Shown one piece after another: positions 35,701-47,002 of a stretch of 64,000 nt of DNA (positions are counted from its first letter, which is position 1; each line of letters opens with the position of its first letter). The position numbers and the translations under genes are program-made. The notes under the pieces are model-generated. The model was not told the DNA's origin and searched no databases. It saw only the letters and a program-made list of their open reading frames with translations. The DNA is from Brachycybe producta (taxonomy: Eukaryota > Arthropoda > Diplopoda > Playtdesmida > Andrognathidae), in assembly GCA_036925085.1 (NCBI GenBank), contig JAUPFP010000059.1, positions 558,001-622,000 of the forward strand, given 5' to 3'.

Positions 35701-36052
35701 GGTACGGATTTGTGTTTCGTATCGAGAGATCGAATAACTGTTTTTTTTTTATTTACTTTTGATAAAGAGCTTTGGAGTTGGCGTTAAAACATAAGGTGCA
35801 TTTGGACACCGTTTTGATTCATAGAAAACGGTATCTCGAGAATATGGATCAAGAAGAAACGAAACCCAAATTTCAACAACTTATAAAAGAGGTAAAAACG
35901 AAATCTGTAACAAAAACATCTGTTGTCCTCTATGAGTTTTTTCCCCTTTCTATTTGAAGGTTGAACTTGATTGGGACCAAGTGAAAGCTCGTATCGAGGA
36001 AGAGTATCGGAAGGAAACGGGTGGAGTGCGAGAGAAAAGTGGGCACAATTAG
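29705..36052 (+). CDS. IFT80: intraflagellar transport protein IFT80, complete
   Basis: IFT-B subunit needed for anterograde transport in cilia. Eighteen exons join in phase to 772 residues, close to the vertebrate length: 29705-29741, 30199-30420, 30491-30601, 31392-31460, 31528-31637, 32614-32703, 32761-32898, 32976-33274, 33332-33406, 33473-33636, 33735-33799, 33881-34019, 34658-34805, 35140-35311, 35375-35464, 35529-35701, 35768-35891, 35960-36052. The N-terminal half has WD40 repeats ([55 protein letters not shown]). The C-terminal half is helical TPR-like ([40 protein letters not shown]). The start [13 protein letters not shown] aligns with the conserved IFT80 N terminus. Intron 1 is AT-AC; the rest are GT-AG, mostly 57-98 nt. 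In arthropods a role in ciliated sensory neurons is expected. Confidence 0.96.
29742..30198 (+). other. U12-type AT-AC intron, IFT80 intron 1
   Basis: The exon reading ATG...CCAAAAC stops before ATATCCTTTT, the minor-spliceosome donor consensus. The intron ends TTCCTTAAC (30178-30186), the U12 branch-site consensus, then 12 nt to the terminal AC at 30197-30198. Joining C at 29741 to AT at 30199 restores [12 protein letters not shown] in frame. No GT-AG alternative gives a sensible join, because an in-frame TAA stands at 30192-30194. Confidence 0.9.
30730..31035. repeat. family C-derived insertion in IFT80 intron 3
   Basis: GTGTTTAAGAAACTAGAAGA with GTAGCCAAATCACTTAA occurs twice in near copies (30750 and 30842), and is mirrored by TTAAAGTGATTCGTCTAATC with TAGTTTCTAAAAGCACTTT. 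The intron is 790 nt, whereas its neighbours are 67-70 nt. Confidence 0.6.
32190..32460. repeat. family C' fold-back in IFT80 intron 5
   Basis: Left GCGAACGTTTTTCAGGAGAA with GTGTTTTGGAAACTAGAATA; right CATTCTAGTTTTTAAAATAA with AAAAACGTTCAC. The same outer wording surrounds 28440-28745. It explains most of the 976-nt length of this intron. Confidence 0.65.
34235..34585 (+). repeat. minisatellite of 16-17 bp units in IFT80 intron 12
   Basis: About twenty head-to-tail copies of AAATTACTAAATAATT (variants with AAATTTGCTAAATAATT and AAATGATT). It fills more than half of the 638-nt intron between exons 33881-34019 and 34658-34805. Variant units are grouped, which suggests local slippage or unequal exchange. 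Confidence 0.9.
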
Positions 36053-36150
36053 ATGTCCACCATTCATTTTTAGAAGTAAGAGTTTTATATTAGAAAAAAT
36101 ATCAAGTGTGATTTAAAATTCTTAATTGAATTGAATTGAGTTTGTTTCTG

Positions 36151-36156
36151 AATAAA
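36151..36156 (+). terminator. poly(A) signal of IFT80
   Basis: AATAAA lies 99 nt after the IFT80 stop codon, followed by a T/GT-rich stretch. It is the first canonical hexamer downstream of the stop. Confidence 0.65.
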
Positions 36157-37904
36157 ACGTTCTACGCGTTATTTTATTTCAAGAAGAAAAAATAACTACT
36201 TAAATAGTAAAAATGACATTTTCTTAGCAGAAAAGAAAAAACTTAGGAAAATATTTGAGAAAGAAAAAAATTTTACGGACTTACAAGAAACTTTTTTAAA
36301 CAAATTTTTTGTTCACTATTTGCTCACTGAAAGTTAATGCAAAATAGTATGTTTTATGAAGAAAGAAAACTAACAACATGAGGGCAATTGAAATGAATAG
36401 AACGAAGTTGTAATCTTGAAAATGCTTGCTGTATATTCTTCTGCCTGCGTTTGTGTGAATTGCTATCGGGGTTTTTCGAGTACCCGATGTTACCGAAATG
36501 GTCGTAGAAAGTAACTCTGCAAAAATTTTGTTGCTGATAGGTCAAAGAGTGTGTGAATGTTATAGGGAACAGACTTAATGGATTGGTAAAAATAACTTGT
36601 CATAGAGTTAAAATTTGTAAATTTAATTACTTTTCAAAAGAAAATTACACCAAATTAACTATTTAACCTATTTATTTTAAGCATTATGATTTTATGTCCT
36701 AATTGTAATTTTATTAGTTACTTTTAGTGAATAAATGATAACAGATAATTTAGTAAGTTAACTATTTATTTTTCAAAGTCGTTATTAGACTAGAATAACG
36801 ATTTTAGTGATTAACCGCCAACCTTTTTTTGTTTGGAAGAACCCTCGAAATATTTCGTAATTTTTTTTGGAGGTACCCCTACCAGGCTTACACATACTGT
36901 ATTAGGTTTTACAGAAGTAATAAATAATTAACTCATACTTTTGAATAAAATCTTACAAGAATATTTATTGCCTATTTCTTTTTACTATTTTTCGCAAGCT
37001 TTTGCGAATTCTCTTGGAACCCTGAAGTGTAACTACTTGAAAGTAACTGCTGTGTAATTGTGTTGTCATTTTCAATGATAAAGTAAATTATATATAGTCA
37101 TTGTAACTTTGCGATTTTTTTTTTAACTTGAGGGACTAAGGCCCAAATTCAAGAAGGAAACCTGGCACTTGAACTTCTCTTTTGACCCTCTCTGAGCAGA
37201 GGGGTTTTTTTTGAGGGTTTAAGAGAGGGTTTAAGTTGAAGTTCAAGTACCAAGTATTATTCTTCAGTTTCGCCTTGTTGTGTTTAGAAAAAAAAAATAC
37301 TTGGGAAAACAAGTGACTTTTTAATTCCTTTCTTTGTGCGACAGTTTCACACTTTGTTGCCTGTCTCTATTATCTTATCAATGAGTGAACATTTTCAACA
37401 TTTTTTTTTTTCCTTTCTCAAGATTCATTGCCCTAGTTTTTACTAAAATGTGGGAGAAATCTACAACACATTTTTTTGCAGTTTAAAATACTTTGAAATT
37501 GTTTCTATCACACACGCACAGCACACAAAAAAAAGTTCAATACCAGAGCGAATGTCATTTCTAGTAAATCAAGATTAAGAATGTAACAATGTCAATAATA
37601 ATAATCCCGGAGAAATATGCCAAGTAATGTTTGTTTTCATATAATATTTAATAATAATAAATAAAAACAGAAAGCTCTATGAGCTTCTATGATGATGACG
37701 ATGATATATTGTTATCAATTATCATGTGGTTTTTTTTTGTCATTGTTTATCCATTGTCATGGCCAAAACATGTGACATATAAAAACAGTGTGGTATTATA
37801 ACAATGGAATGTCCAATCTTAGTTTTGCATCAGTTCAAAGGAAGAAATAAAAAACTATTTATGGTCAATGACCAGTTTTTAGTTTTTTAAACTTAATGTT
37901 ATTA

Positions 37905-38480
37905 TGAACAGCTGATTTTTGAACACAAGCAACACCTGAGGAAAAATTGAAAGTGTGTTAAAAACTAGAATAGACTATAGCTTAATCATTTAAGGTGGTT
38001 TTAAAGCCATAAACTCCTCTCCAAACTCTTGATTATTCTTTCAGATGGGAAATGAAGAACAAACTTGAAAAGTGTTTTTAAAACTAGGTTCATTTTGATA
38101 TTTTTCAAAATAAGCTTTTTATGTGAGCTTAAAACTAACCCAACATAAAACAGAGGACGCTTACCAGTCTATAAAAAAGTTTATTCTGAGCAATTTTAAC
38201 ATGAAAGGAATATTAAATGATTCGCAGTTACCATTTTTTTTTACCAGTTTCTGACACTTAATTTCTCCTCAGTATTGCTTCTTTAAATCCAAAATAAACA
38301 GAGTTAGATAAATTTTTATTGTTATTTTTCAAACTTTTTTATGGACCATTTTTAAATTAACAAAAAATTTTAATTTAAAAGATATAAACATAAAAATACT
38401 CTTAAGTGATTGAGCTACCCTTCTAGTTTCTAAAAGACTTTCAAGTTTCTGTTAATTTTATTCTTTAAAAAAAACTGAAT
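37905..38480. repeat. family C element(s), partly duplicated
   Basis: A unit beginning TTAAGGTGGTTTTAAAGCC (about 37999) contains the family landmarks CCAAACTCTTGATTATTCTT and GAAAAGTGTTTTTAAAACTA. A mirrored arm with TTAAGTGATTGAGCTACCCT and TCTAGTTTCTAAAAG ends near 38450. Preceding sequence (37910-37990) is a second partial copy. Confidence 0.6.
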
Positions 38481-38496
38481 AATAACCAGGGGCCTC

Positions 38497-41337
38497 ATTA
38501 CAGAAAAGTCATAAATTTGTGATAATCATACCTTAATATGTCACTGGTTGTGCGCTACTATTTTATGACTGTCATATTATTTTTCTAAACACGAGTCAGT
38601 GGCAATCATATTACAATATTTGTCATAATAATATTTTGTAATTTGCTTTTATGAATATTACTATGGTTATGAATATGATCTAGTTATGACAATTTTCTAT
38701 CATTTGAAAGTCTTATTCCCTTTCTGTAATAATCCTCCAGAGTTAGAGATACGTTTATGCTTGAAAACCAACTTAAATATTATAAAATTGTATATTTGTA
38801 TGGCCACAACCGAAAGAAAGCAATGACCGAATGAATATTTTTCTCGGCGGACCATCAAACAAACAACAAATACGTTGTATGTATTAACCCTTTTTTGTTT
38901 TATATCTGTGGCTGAAAAATTTTGAAAAAAAAATTACATAATATGATGTAATTGACCTTATGAAAAAAAGAAAAATGAGGCCTATAAACAACTAAAAAAA
39001 AATCTAATTTCAGATACTTCCATAAACCACTTTATAGAAAATAGTTTTTTTTATATAAAAATAACTGTTGGTCAGACATTAAAAAAAAAACAGTTAGCAT
39101 AGAAAAGTTTCATTCACCCCCTTTTTTTTTTGGACAACAAAGTCAAAAACCCCCTTTCCGTTTCATCGTCCCATCAGGAGGGGAGAAAGGGGGGGGATTG
39201 CTGGCCATTGGATTATATAACTGTATCTAACTAGCCCTCTTATTATAAGGTGAGGCATTGAACGTTCAGATAAAACAAGCGTCGGACCTTGACACCACCG
39301 TCCAAACCAAGCCAAATAATACAAGAAACACAATGGTGGTGTTGGTGGTGGACGTAGATGCAATGCAATGATGCTAGGAAAATTGGATAGGAAATCGGGG
39401 TCGATATTTAGCCACGACCACCCACCAATCTTCTTAACCATCATTTTACACTTTTATAGGTCACACATTATTCAGAATATGGCTTCACAGTGTACAAATT
39501 AAATTTCAGGCACAGAAAAAGTTTGCAATTATATTTTTTTTAAAAAAAGTTTTTTCCACTTTTTTTTGTTAGAAAACTAGACTAAAAACTAGAATAGTTA
39601 TGCACTAAAACGGTTTACAATTTTACTATTCCACTTTTGTGTCAAAGTTTGTTATAAATTAGAATAGTTATGCAATAAAACAGTTTACAGGTCCATTAAA
39701 ATATTTCTCTTGTTTACTTTTATCGAATTAACAGATTTTAATTAAATTTAAAATCTGTTAATTCATTTGTTGTTAAATAAGTTTGTTTTTGTTGTTTAAG
39801 TTGGATATATTTAATTCCATTATTGTTTATATTATTATAAAAGTAAACTTTTTTCAAAACTTTTTTTATTGTTTAATAGGAAATAGTATCTTATTTGTGA
39901 GATAATTAAGGCCATAACCTTTCCGCAAATTAAAATTAAAAAAAATGCACATTAAAAAGTGCATATTAAAAATCTACGTATATTATTGTATATACAAAAA
40001 GAACAATGAATTAAATGTATAATTGTAATTAATTGCTACAATCATCAGAAGCAATAGCAACAACAAAAAATGCAAAATTAAAACGATCTCAGTTAAAGTT
40101 GTGAACTTGTAGAATTCTTTTCACAAAGTTAAAAAAATAAGTGAAATTATAGAAATTTTCAAAGATTATGCATTTTTATTTTTGGTTAAACTGATTATTT
40201 TTGCACTTATCAGTCATAATGTACCAATAGCCGCGATTAGGACTGTAATTATACATTTTCTGCAATGCTTTTGGTTTTTGTGATCATCATACACTTTACC
40301 TTATGAATGATGTATTATGCTGTAGAAAAGTTAGTGGCATTCATAAAGGTATGATACAAATATGACATTATTTGTAATATATTTTTGTAATATTGTTTTT
40401 GTGACCGAGCAGACCTTGTAAGCTATGAACGACAATTTACTGTCATTAACTTCTAAACAATTTTAAAGTGCACAGACGATATACAGTGTATTTAACTAAT
40501 AATAAACATTTTATGTCAATTTGTAAACATTTTTACTGAACGTTGTAAAAAAAAAACTTCGAAACTGTCATGAAAAAAGTTTACTTTAAAAACATGAAAA
40601 TAATTTTAGCACATTCACCTACTAATACCAGTTTCTAACAAAAACTAAATTTTTATCTTAGTTACTTTAAAAAAAAAAAGTTTACGTTCACTTTATAAAG
40701 TTTAAATTTAATAAGGTGGAGTTTCATCTTATAATGATGACAAAGATTTACTTTAATCTAATTGAAAGAAACCAGTTTAATGGAGAAAAAACGTCAGTTA
40801 TAATTTTTTTTTAATAAAAAATTATTATGTAAGTTCACACATAATGTTAAGTATTATAATTATATCAGTAAACTTTTCTTACTGAACCAATATTTAATTT
40901 ACATGTTGAATTTCAACTTTTTTGTCCGTTTAATAACTTTCTGTAATAAACTGTTTCATTCATTCATTATTTTGCCTCAAACTAAATATAGAAAATTAAA
41001 TGATCCAGTTTTTTTGTTTGAAAAATATAATTTTACCTTCGATATATTGTTGCATCATATACTTAAAAGTTTAAATCTAAACATTAAAGATAAGACAGTT
41101 ATAACTTATCAGTTTATTTAGTCCAGTTAAATGATTAAACCTGTAGAAAGTATGGTAAAAAATGTTATTTATTATGCAAATGATGGCAAAAGAAACAAGA
41201 AGTATCATGTAACAAAAAAAAGTAATGACTGTTATATGACAGTAAATTGTCATATTTTGCTCATAACCTTGTAGGCATTAACAGTCACAAAAGTATGATT
41301 CTCACATTTGTATGATTTCTTTTCTATAATGAGACCC
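38497..41337. mobile_element. possible 2.8 kb element bounded by distant inverted repeats
   Basis: GGCCTCATTACAGAAAAG, with ATCATAC near 38525, is imperfectly mirrored by GTATGATTC near 41293 and TTTCTATAATGAGACCC at 41321-41337. A third related string CCCTTTCTGTAATAATCC at 38719 could instead close a much shorter element. No transposase frame lies between. It is either a decayed element or two nested MITEs. Confidence 0.35.
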
Positions 41338-41689
41338 GAGTGTCTGAAGACACTTTCAAAACAATGGCCCTATTAGAAAAGGGAAGTAAAATTTACTTCT
41401 GTTATGATGATGCTCGGTGTAAATGGTCATTGGCACCATTAAAATACATTAAAAATTAGAGCAAATTGTGTATTTTAAGTGTGTAACTTTTTTATTATTT
41501 TTCTTTTTTCGCACTGATGATATTAAATTATTAAGTTTTAAATTCAGTCATGCATATAATACTCAATATTAAATTTATTGGACAATTCAACTTAAAAATT
41601 AAGTTTTTAATTGGCTTACTCAGAAAAAATACATTTTACAATGTTTTTTTAAAACCTCAATTAATGCAAAATATAAAAATGATTGAAAT

Positions 41690-41945
41690 GAAGATGTACG
41701 AGTAAAATTAAGAAAAAAAACTTGACATTGTTTTAGAAACTAGAAGGGTAGCTCAACCACATTATGTTGATTTTTTTTAACATAAACTTATTATGTTAAT
41801 TTAAAACTGACCCAACTTTAAACTGACAATATTTTGTCTTTTAAAAAAGTTTATTTTGAAAGTTATTTACATGAAGATTGTTAAGTGATTCAGCTACCTT
41901 TCTAGTTTCTAATACACTTTTAATTTCTAATTAGGTTTTTTTTCT
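41690..41945. repeat. family C fold-back element
   Basis: TTGTTTTAGAAACTAGAAGG with GTAGCTCAACCAC is mirrored by TTAAGTGATTCAGCTACCTT and TCTAGTTTCTAATACACTTT. The centre has TTAAACTGACAATATTTTGT. Same organisation as 50818-51165. Confidence 0.7.
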
Positions 41946-42109
41946 CTCTCTCCCTGGTACGTAGAATCATATCTTAAAGAGTATTATCATGTTTATATCT
42001 TTAAAAATAAACTTTTCATGACAATTTTAAATTATCCATTTAAATTAACCATTAAAAATCGAAGAAAAAAATCTTATAACGTGAAAAAAAACATGAAGAT
42101 TTTTGGTCA

Positions 42110-42190
42110 TGACAAGACAAAATTTTTTGGTCAACCCCTCTGACGTCACAAGCTTCATCTTATGGCGAGGCAACTATAAATAAATATATT
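42110..42190. repeat. family F arm with TGACGTCA
   Basis: GGTCAACCCCTCTGACGTCA, CAAGCTTCATCTTATGG and CGAGGCAACTATA match the arms at 22235-22300 and, inverted, 29171-29215. Only one arm is obvious here. TGACGTCA is at 42141-42148. Confidence 0.6.
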
Positions 42191-42483
42191 TCTGTTTGCT
42201 TGATGCCTATATTTGTATTGGTATGTGGTCCATATATATTAATATCATCTAACCTTGTTCATTGACCAACAAAATGTTTTTTTTTGTTTTAAAAACACCC
42301 AAAGAATTTTTTTTAATAATAAGGAACATTGAATTTTTTTAACATTTGGCATTGTGCTAAATTTTAATTCTGTAACTGTTAACACAAATTCCATTGTTTA
42401 TAACACTTTATATAGAAAAAAAAAATGTTTGTCAAGACCAGTAAACCACTAATAAAAATTAAAACATGCATCGCTTTTTTTTT

Positions 42484-42498
42484 GGGGGGGGGGGGGGG
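42484..42498. repeat. poly-G tract next to a poly-T tract
   Basis: A run of T leads directly into a run of about 15 G in otherwise very AT-rich DNA, followed by TAATTAATATCC. Such a run is prone to G-quadruplex formation and to length errors in assembly. A second G run of about 12-13 is at 56909-56921. Confidence 0.8.
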
Positions 42499-43249
42499 TA
42501 ATTAATATCCAAATTAATTAGTTTTAATTAAAATATTTTTTTTTCTGTGATCAATACAAATTTATTAATTTAAAATTTGTTATAAATTTTTATTAATTGT
42601 ACTAAATTTTTAAGGAAAGGTTATTGTTGTTGATTTTTGGAGTTGATTGAGCGATTTTTGGGTCAGTATGTTATAGATTTGTGGTGACTGAATGCAACCG
42701 TGAAATTATTTTCTACATTTGTGTAAATTGAATTGAATGAATTCTTTTTTTTTTTCTTTTTTTGGTTTGACTGGGAAAAAAAACTTCATTTCTTATCAAT
42801 TTAGATTTAAAAAGTGTCATTTGTTAATTTATTTAATAATTTTTGACGTGAAAAGTTCATTGACATCGTCAACATGAAAACGTAATTTTAGGATTTCATG
42901 CAACTGATTAAAACGAGTTCAGTTTCAGTTTTATATCTAATATACAGTATATAATACTGTATATCTAATATACAATATATAATACTGAAAATATATGATG
43001 ATGTCAGCTGTATTTTCCTTTTATTTCTTGCACGGAAAGTTAAAAAGTGACTCATGAGAAATAGTCACATTTTTTCCATTCTACTTATTTAGGTTATTGT
43101 CTTAATTATGAAATTCAAATATATTTCATTCATATTTTAAAGTACTGAAATGTATAATGAGTTTATTCCATCATGCTGTTAATTTGCATAAATTCATACA
43201 TTTATCCAAATTCAATTAAATCTATTAACATTATGACCATAAATAATGA

Positions 43250-43548
43250 GTAAGGCTCGGATTTTTATGCAATATTTTTTAATTTGTGTGGTCCAAGTGC
43301 CACTTCTGAAGTGATCATCATTATTAGAACAATTGCAATTATGCTTTTTTCTAATCAAAAAGGCTCGTTAGAGGCTAGATGTCTGGCTGCTATCAGTTGT
43401 CAACTTTAGTTCTAGCCTCTAACTAGTGTTTTTTATTTAAAAAAAACAAAATTGTTGATTGATCTAAACAGGATTGTTACTTCACAAGTGGCCCTTGAGC
43501 CAGAGATTGAGAAACATTTCTTTGACATTGAATAAAAATCTGGGTCCT
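43250..43548. mobile_element. family D fold-back transposon, copy 2, with exact 8-bp target duplication
   Basis: The 299 bp between two copies of AATAATGA (43242-43249 and 43549-43556) begins GTAAGGCTCGGATTTTTAT and ends ATAAAAATCTGGGTCCT, imperfect inverted ends. The centre carries TTAGAGGCTAGATGTCTGG and the mirrored TTCTAGCCTCTAACTAG. The same element is at 17036-17335. An 8-bp duplication suggests a hAT-type non-autonomous element. It is non-coding. Confidence 0.75.
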
Positions 43549-44816
43549 AATAATGAAATATTCAATTTAGTTTATAGTTGGTCAACAATGCATAATAAGA
43601 TAAATATTTAAAATATGCAAGACAGATAGATCAATGATCAGTTTCAGTTGATGTATGAAAAGGGCCGTTTTGACTTTAATTAATGATCTTTAAGACCATA
43701 CCCACAGTTATACTTTTAAAAATAAAAAAAGACTGATTAGAGGCTAGATATTATCTTTGTGACAGATGTTATTTTGGCTAACAATTAGAAAAGAGAAGCT
43801 CTATAATGATTGATTTACCATCAGAACAACACTGAATTAAAAATTAAACATTGCTATTAAATCAGTGATTCATTGGTTTCTACAGTTTGAATCATATAGT
43901 GATATGCTAGCCTCTAAGCAACCTCATTGAATGAATAAAGGCATAATTCTTTTGGCCATACATATTACTGGATATTATGACCCATAATTATTCTATCTCA
44001 ATGAATAGTGAATGATGTAAATTTGAATTAAGCAAAACTTCTGTACCTAATTTGCTTATCTATTGATTTCCACATTACAGTATAATTTCAATGCATAATT
44101 ATTATCTGAACAATAATTTTGTATGCAATTGTATCTTCTTTTTTTCTCTCTCCATTATTTATTTAATGTTGAGAATATACATTTTAAAGAGATCAATAAT
44201 TAATTATTTCCAATTGCATTAAAGAATCACAACCATCATCATTAAGTTCAAACACACAAGTATGTGTTTTTGCAATACAAAACTGCTCTTGTTGTAAATT
44301 CTATTATTTAATCTGTCTCAATGAACTTGAGTATGTATGTATGTATGTGTATGCAATAATAATAATATTAATAAGGTTAATAAACACACATACATAATGA
44401 AGGAGAAAATAATAGCCACTACAGCTACCACCCTACCACCCATCCCTAGCAATTATATATATATTTTTTTTGTTATGTTTCACTTAAAGACTTTTTATTT
44501 TGAAGAAGAAAAAAAAAACACCATTTGTTGTTGAGACAAGAAGAGATCAATGACTAGAGGTTGCCTTCAAAATGAAGGAAAGATTTTTAGGATGAAAATG
44601 GAAGCAATAGCCTCAGTTGTCCTGCTTTTGTTGTGTATGTGTTTTTTTTTTTAAAAACTAAAGCTAAGCGTTCACGTTCAATGGCGAGAAATGTCCATGA
44701 AGCGCAGCAATAGTGGTGGTGGTTGTGGCCAAAAAAAAAGCAGCTCTCTTTTTATTATAGAATAAGGTGGACCGCGCCCACTTTATACCATCTGGACTTT
44801 ACCTGGCCTTCTTCTC

Positions 44817-44822
44817 TATAAA
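44817..44822 (+). promoter_or_regulatory. TATA box of the CBM14 gene
   Basis: TATAAA is followed 34 nt later by an initiator-like TCATTC around 44849-44854. Downstream, CTGCTCTCAG ends at 44959 before GTAGGCACAA, which looks like a 5' non-coding exon (about 44851-44959) with a donor. The probable acceptor of the ATG exon is at 45704-45705. Inferred from motif spacing. Confidence 0.5.
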
Positions 44823-45224
44823 AAGCTGGACACTACCTGTGTAAAACATCATTCTTAGTTTTTCCTTCATGTTTGGAGTTACATACAAACACATCTCTAA
44901 ATATTACCAACAACAAGTGATTTCTTATTATATCTTATTATAGCTAGCTCTGCTCTCAGGTAGGCACAAATAGAAAAGTGGATTTATTTATTTTAATAAC
45001 TACATCAAGTGCTTTTTTTTTTTTGGATAATTAATGTTTTTTCTTCTTTTTCTTCTAAAATTCATTTTTGTACAAAGAGAAAAAAAACATTGTATTTTGC
45101 AATGTGTTTTTACGCTCGTAACTATTGCGATAGTAGATATTTTTCATTTAGCATCTTCTAGTATTTATCTAAAAAAATTCTTTAGACAAGAAAAACGTTT
45201 TGAAAATGAAAAACTGAATTTTTT

Positions 45225-45560
45225 TTAAACTGAAAAAAATTGAAAACTTTTTTTAAAAACTGGAAAGCTTTTTAAAAAAAAAACTGGAAAACCTTTCTTA
45301 AAAACTGGAAAGATTTCATTAATAACCGGAAAGCTTTTCTTAAAAATTGAAAAAAAAAGTTCTTAAAACTGTAAAACTGGATAGCTTTTCTTAAAAATTG
45401 GAAAACTTTTTTTTTAAAACTGAAAAACTTTCCTAAAAAATGAAAAACTGGAAAGCTTTTCTTAAAAACTAGAAAACCTTTCTTGAATGTTTTTTTTTAA
45501 AAATTTGAAACCAAAAGTTGCAAAACGTTTCTTAAAAATTGGAAAACTTTTATTTTAAAA
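45225..45560 (+). repeat. degenerate minisatellite in the 5' intron of the CBM14 gene
   Basis: More than ten degenerate units of the form AAAACTGGAAAGCTTTTCTT (about 20-25 nt, variants with GAAAACTTTTTT or GAAAACCTTTC) stand head to tail. They enlarge the intron between the 5' non-coding exon and the ATG exon. Confidence 0.75.
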
Positions 45561-45752
45561 ATTAAATTAAAATTTAAAAAAAAAACCTATAACAAAACTA
45601 ATGGAATTTAAACCAGTTTAGCAAAAAATCAAAATCATAGCCATCTCCTTTTTTTTTTTCCAAAAAAAAAAAGTTTGATCTTGTTTATTTAATTGTTTAT
45701 TTTAGTTTGGTGAGTGTAACTTCAAAGCCCTCTATATATAGCATCATCCATC

Positions 45753-47002
45753 ATGTACAAAGAATTATTTCTCCTTGCTTTTGTCTCATCACTGATGTGT
45801 AAGTAGTTATCGATTGAATTGTCATCTTTATAAATGCATTGTGATGATCTCCCATCTTTAATAATATTTTTTGTTAAAATTAATTTTCAAAGTGTCAGCA
45901 TCAGTTGACAGTACACCACTCGTTTGTGACGAACTTCTCAGGATATTCGATGACAAATCAAGTAAAAGAGGAACTCTAGGTAGAATTCGTAATGCAATCA
46001 ACAGAGCCTGTACAGCACTGGACCTTCTAAGGCATGGTAAGTAGTAATCTTAACACTTAACCAAAATGCCTGAAACAATTGCCTTATTTTTTAATATCAT
46101 TTTCTGTCTGTAAAATCACAGGTATCAACCCACTGGACCTCATGACAGTAATGCCTAATGACATAATAGAAATGCAAATTTCAGAACAGGGAGAAACCTA
46201 AAATGATTTTTATTGAATCTATTAAGGGTAACAATGAGAACACGAAACGGACAAGACGAGGAAAGAAAGTGACCAAAGAGACAACATTGGCACCAGCCGA
46301 CGACGTTAAAACAAATTTGCGCGATGTGACCAGCAGTACGAGCGAGGCACCGTCTAGCAGCTCCAGTAGCTCGAGTACAATTTCACCCCTTGAGGTCATT
46401 CTCAAACACCCACAGGTCAACATTATATTGAGCAACCACACAGGACACGATCTGAGCCACTTTTATACTAAGAACATGCTGACCAAATCGCAATACAATG
46501 GTGATAAATACGAGACGAGAGTGGCCGTAGATTCACCGAGACATCTTCTACCTCTTGATTTCAACCCACATGACCTTAAGAGACCTTATCCAGCTGTCTA
46601 TGAAGTCCGCACTAAGTTTACGTGTGAACAACAGCCTCATAATCCTGGTGTTTATGCCGATATGTCTCTTGGATGCAAGGTAAGAAAGATTTGGCGGGAA
46701 AATAACAGCTGATCGCAGTGTTGGCCATGTGGTTTCTGTGTTGTTGTGTGTCGCCATCTAGTGTCTACTTATGATAATTAAAAATTTTTCTCTAGGTTTT
46801 TCATCTGTGCGCTTCAACCGATCCGTATCACAACCGTACTTCTTTTTACTGTCCTGATTCGCTACTCTTTAACCAGGAAATGTTACGCTGTGATTATCCT
46901 AAAAACGTCAATTGTCATGAATCTTATAAGCATTTTGTTATCAACGAAAGTTTTAATAAGAAATTCGACATTAAATACGTCGTTCTTGGAAAGGTCAACT
47001 GA
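45753..47002 (+). CDS. secreted protein with C-terminal CBM14 (peritrophin-A) chitin-binding domain
   Basis: Proposed exons 45753-45798, 45893-46036, 46122-46147, 46227-46679 and 46796-47002 give 291 residues. The N terminus MYKELFLLAFVSSLMLSASV is a signal peptide. RTRR at residues 80-83 is a furin-type site, followed by a Ser/Thr-rich stretch with eight consecutive Ser. The C-terminal CBM14 domain has six cysteines at about 205, 222, 228, 242, 255 and 263, with the typical aromatic spacing (GVYADMSLGCKVFHLC, LFNQEMLRCDYP). CBM14 proteins bind chitin in cuticle or peritrophic matrix. The 46148-46226 intron (GTAATG...TTAAG) is my inference. If retained, the frame stops at 46199-46201 and gives a short secreted peptide without CBM14. 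The acceptor at 45891-45892 competes with one 6 nt later. No precise orthologue is recognised. Confidence 0.8.

Larger units (their letters stand above)
36160..44800. other. gene-free, repeat-rich stretch between IFT80 and the CBM14 gene
   Basis: No exon of a known family was found. It contains family C copies (37905-38480, 41690-41945), a family F half (42110-42190), a family D element (43250-43548), a possible TIR pair at 38497/41337, a degenerate hAT-like remnant near 36820-37025, and a long G run at 42484-42498. A somewhat GC-richer patch at 39170-39440 has an open minus-strand frame that I do not recognise and do not call a gene. Confidence 0.5.

Noticed and set aside
39163..39444. Minus-strand open frame of 93 codons in a locally GC-richer patch
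   Set aside because: No recognisable domain, no splice context, composition dominated by Pro/Leu from CCACC-type repeats. Looks like a chance frame.
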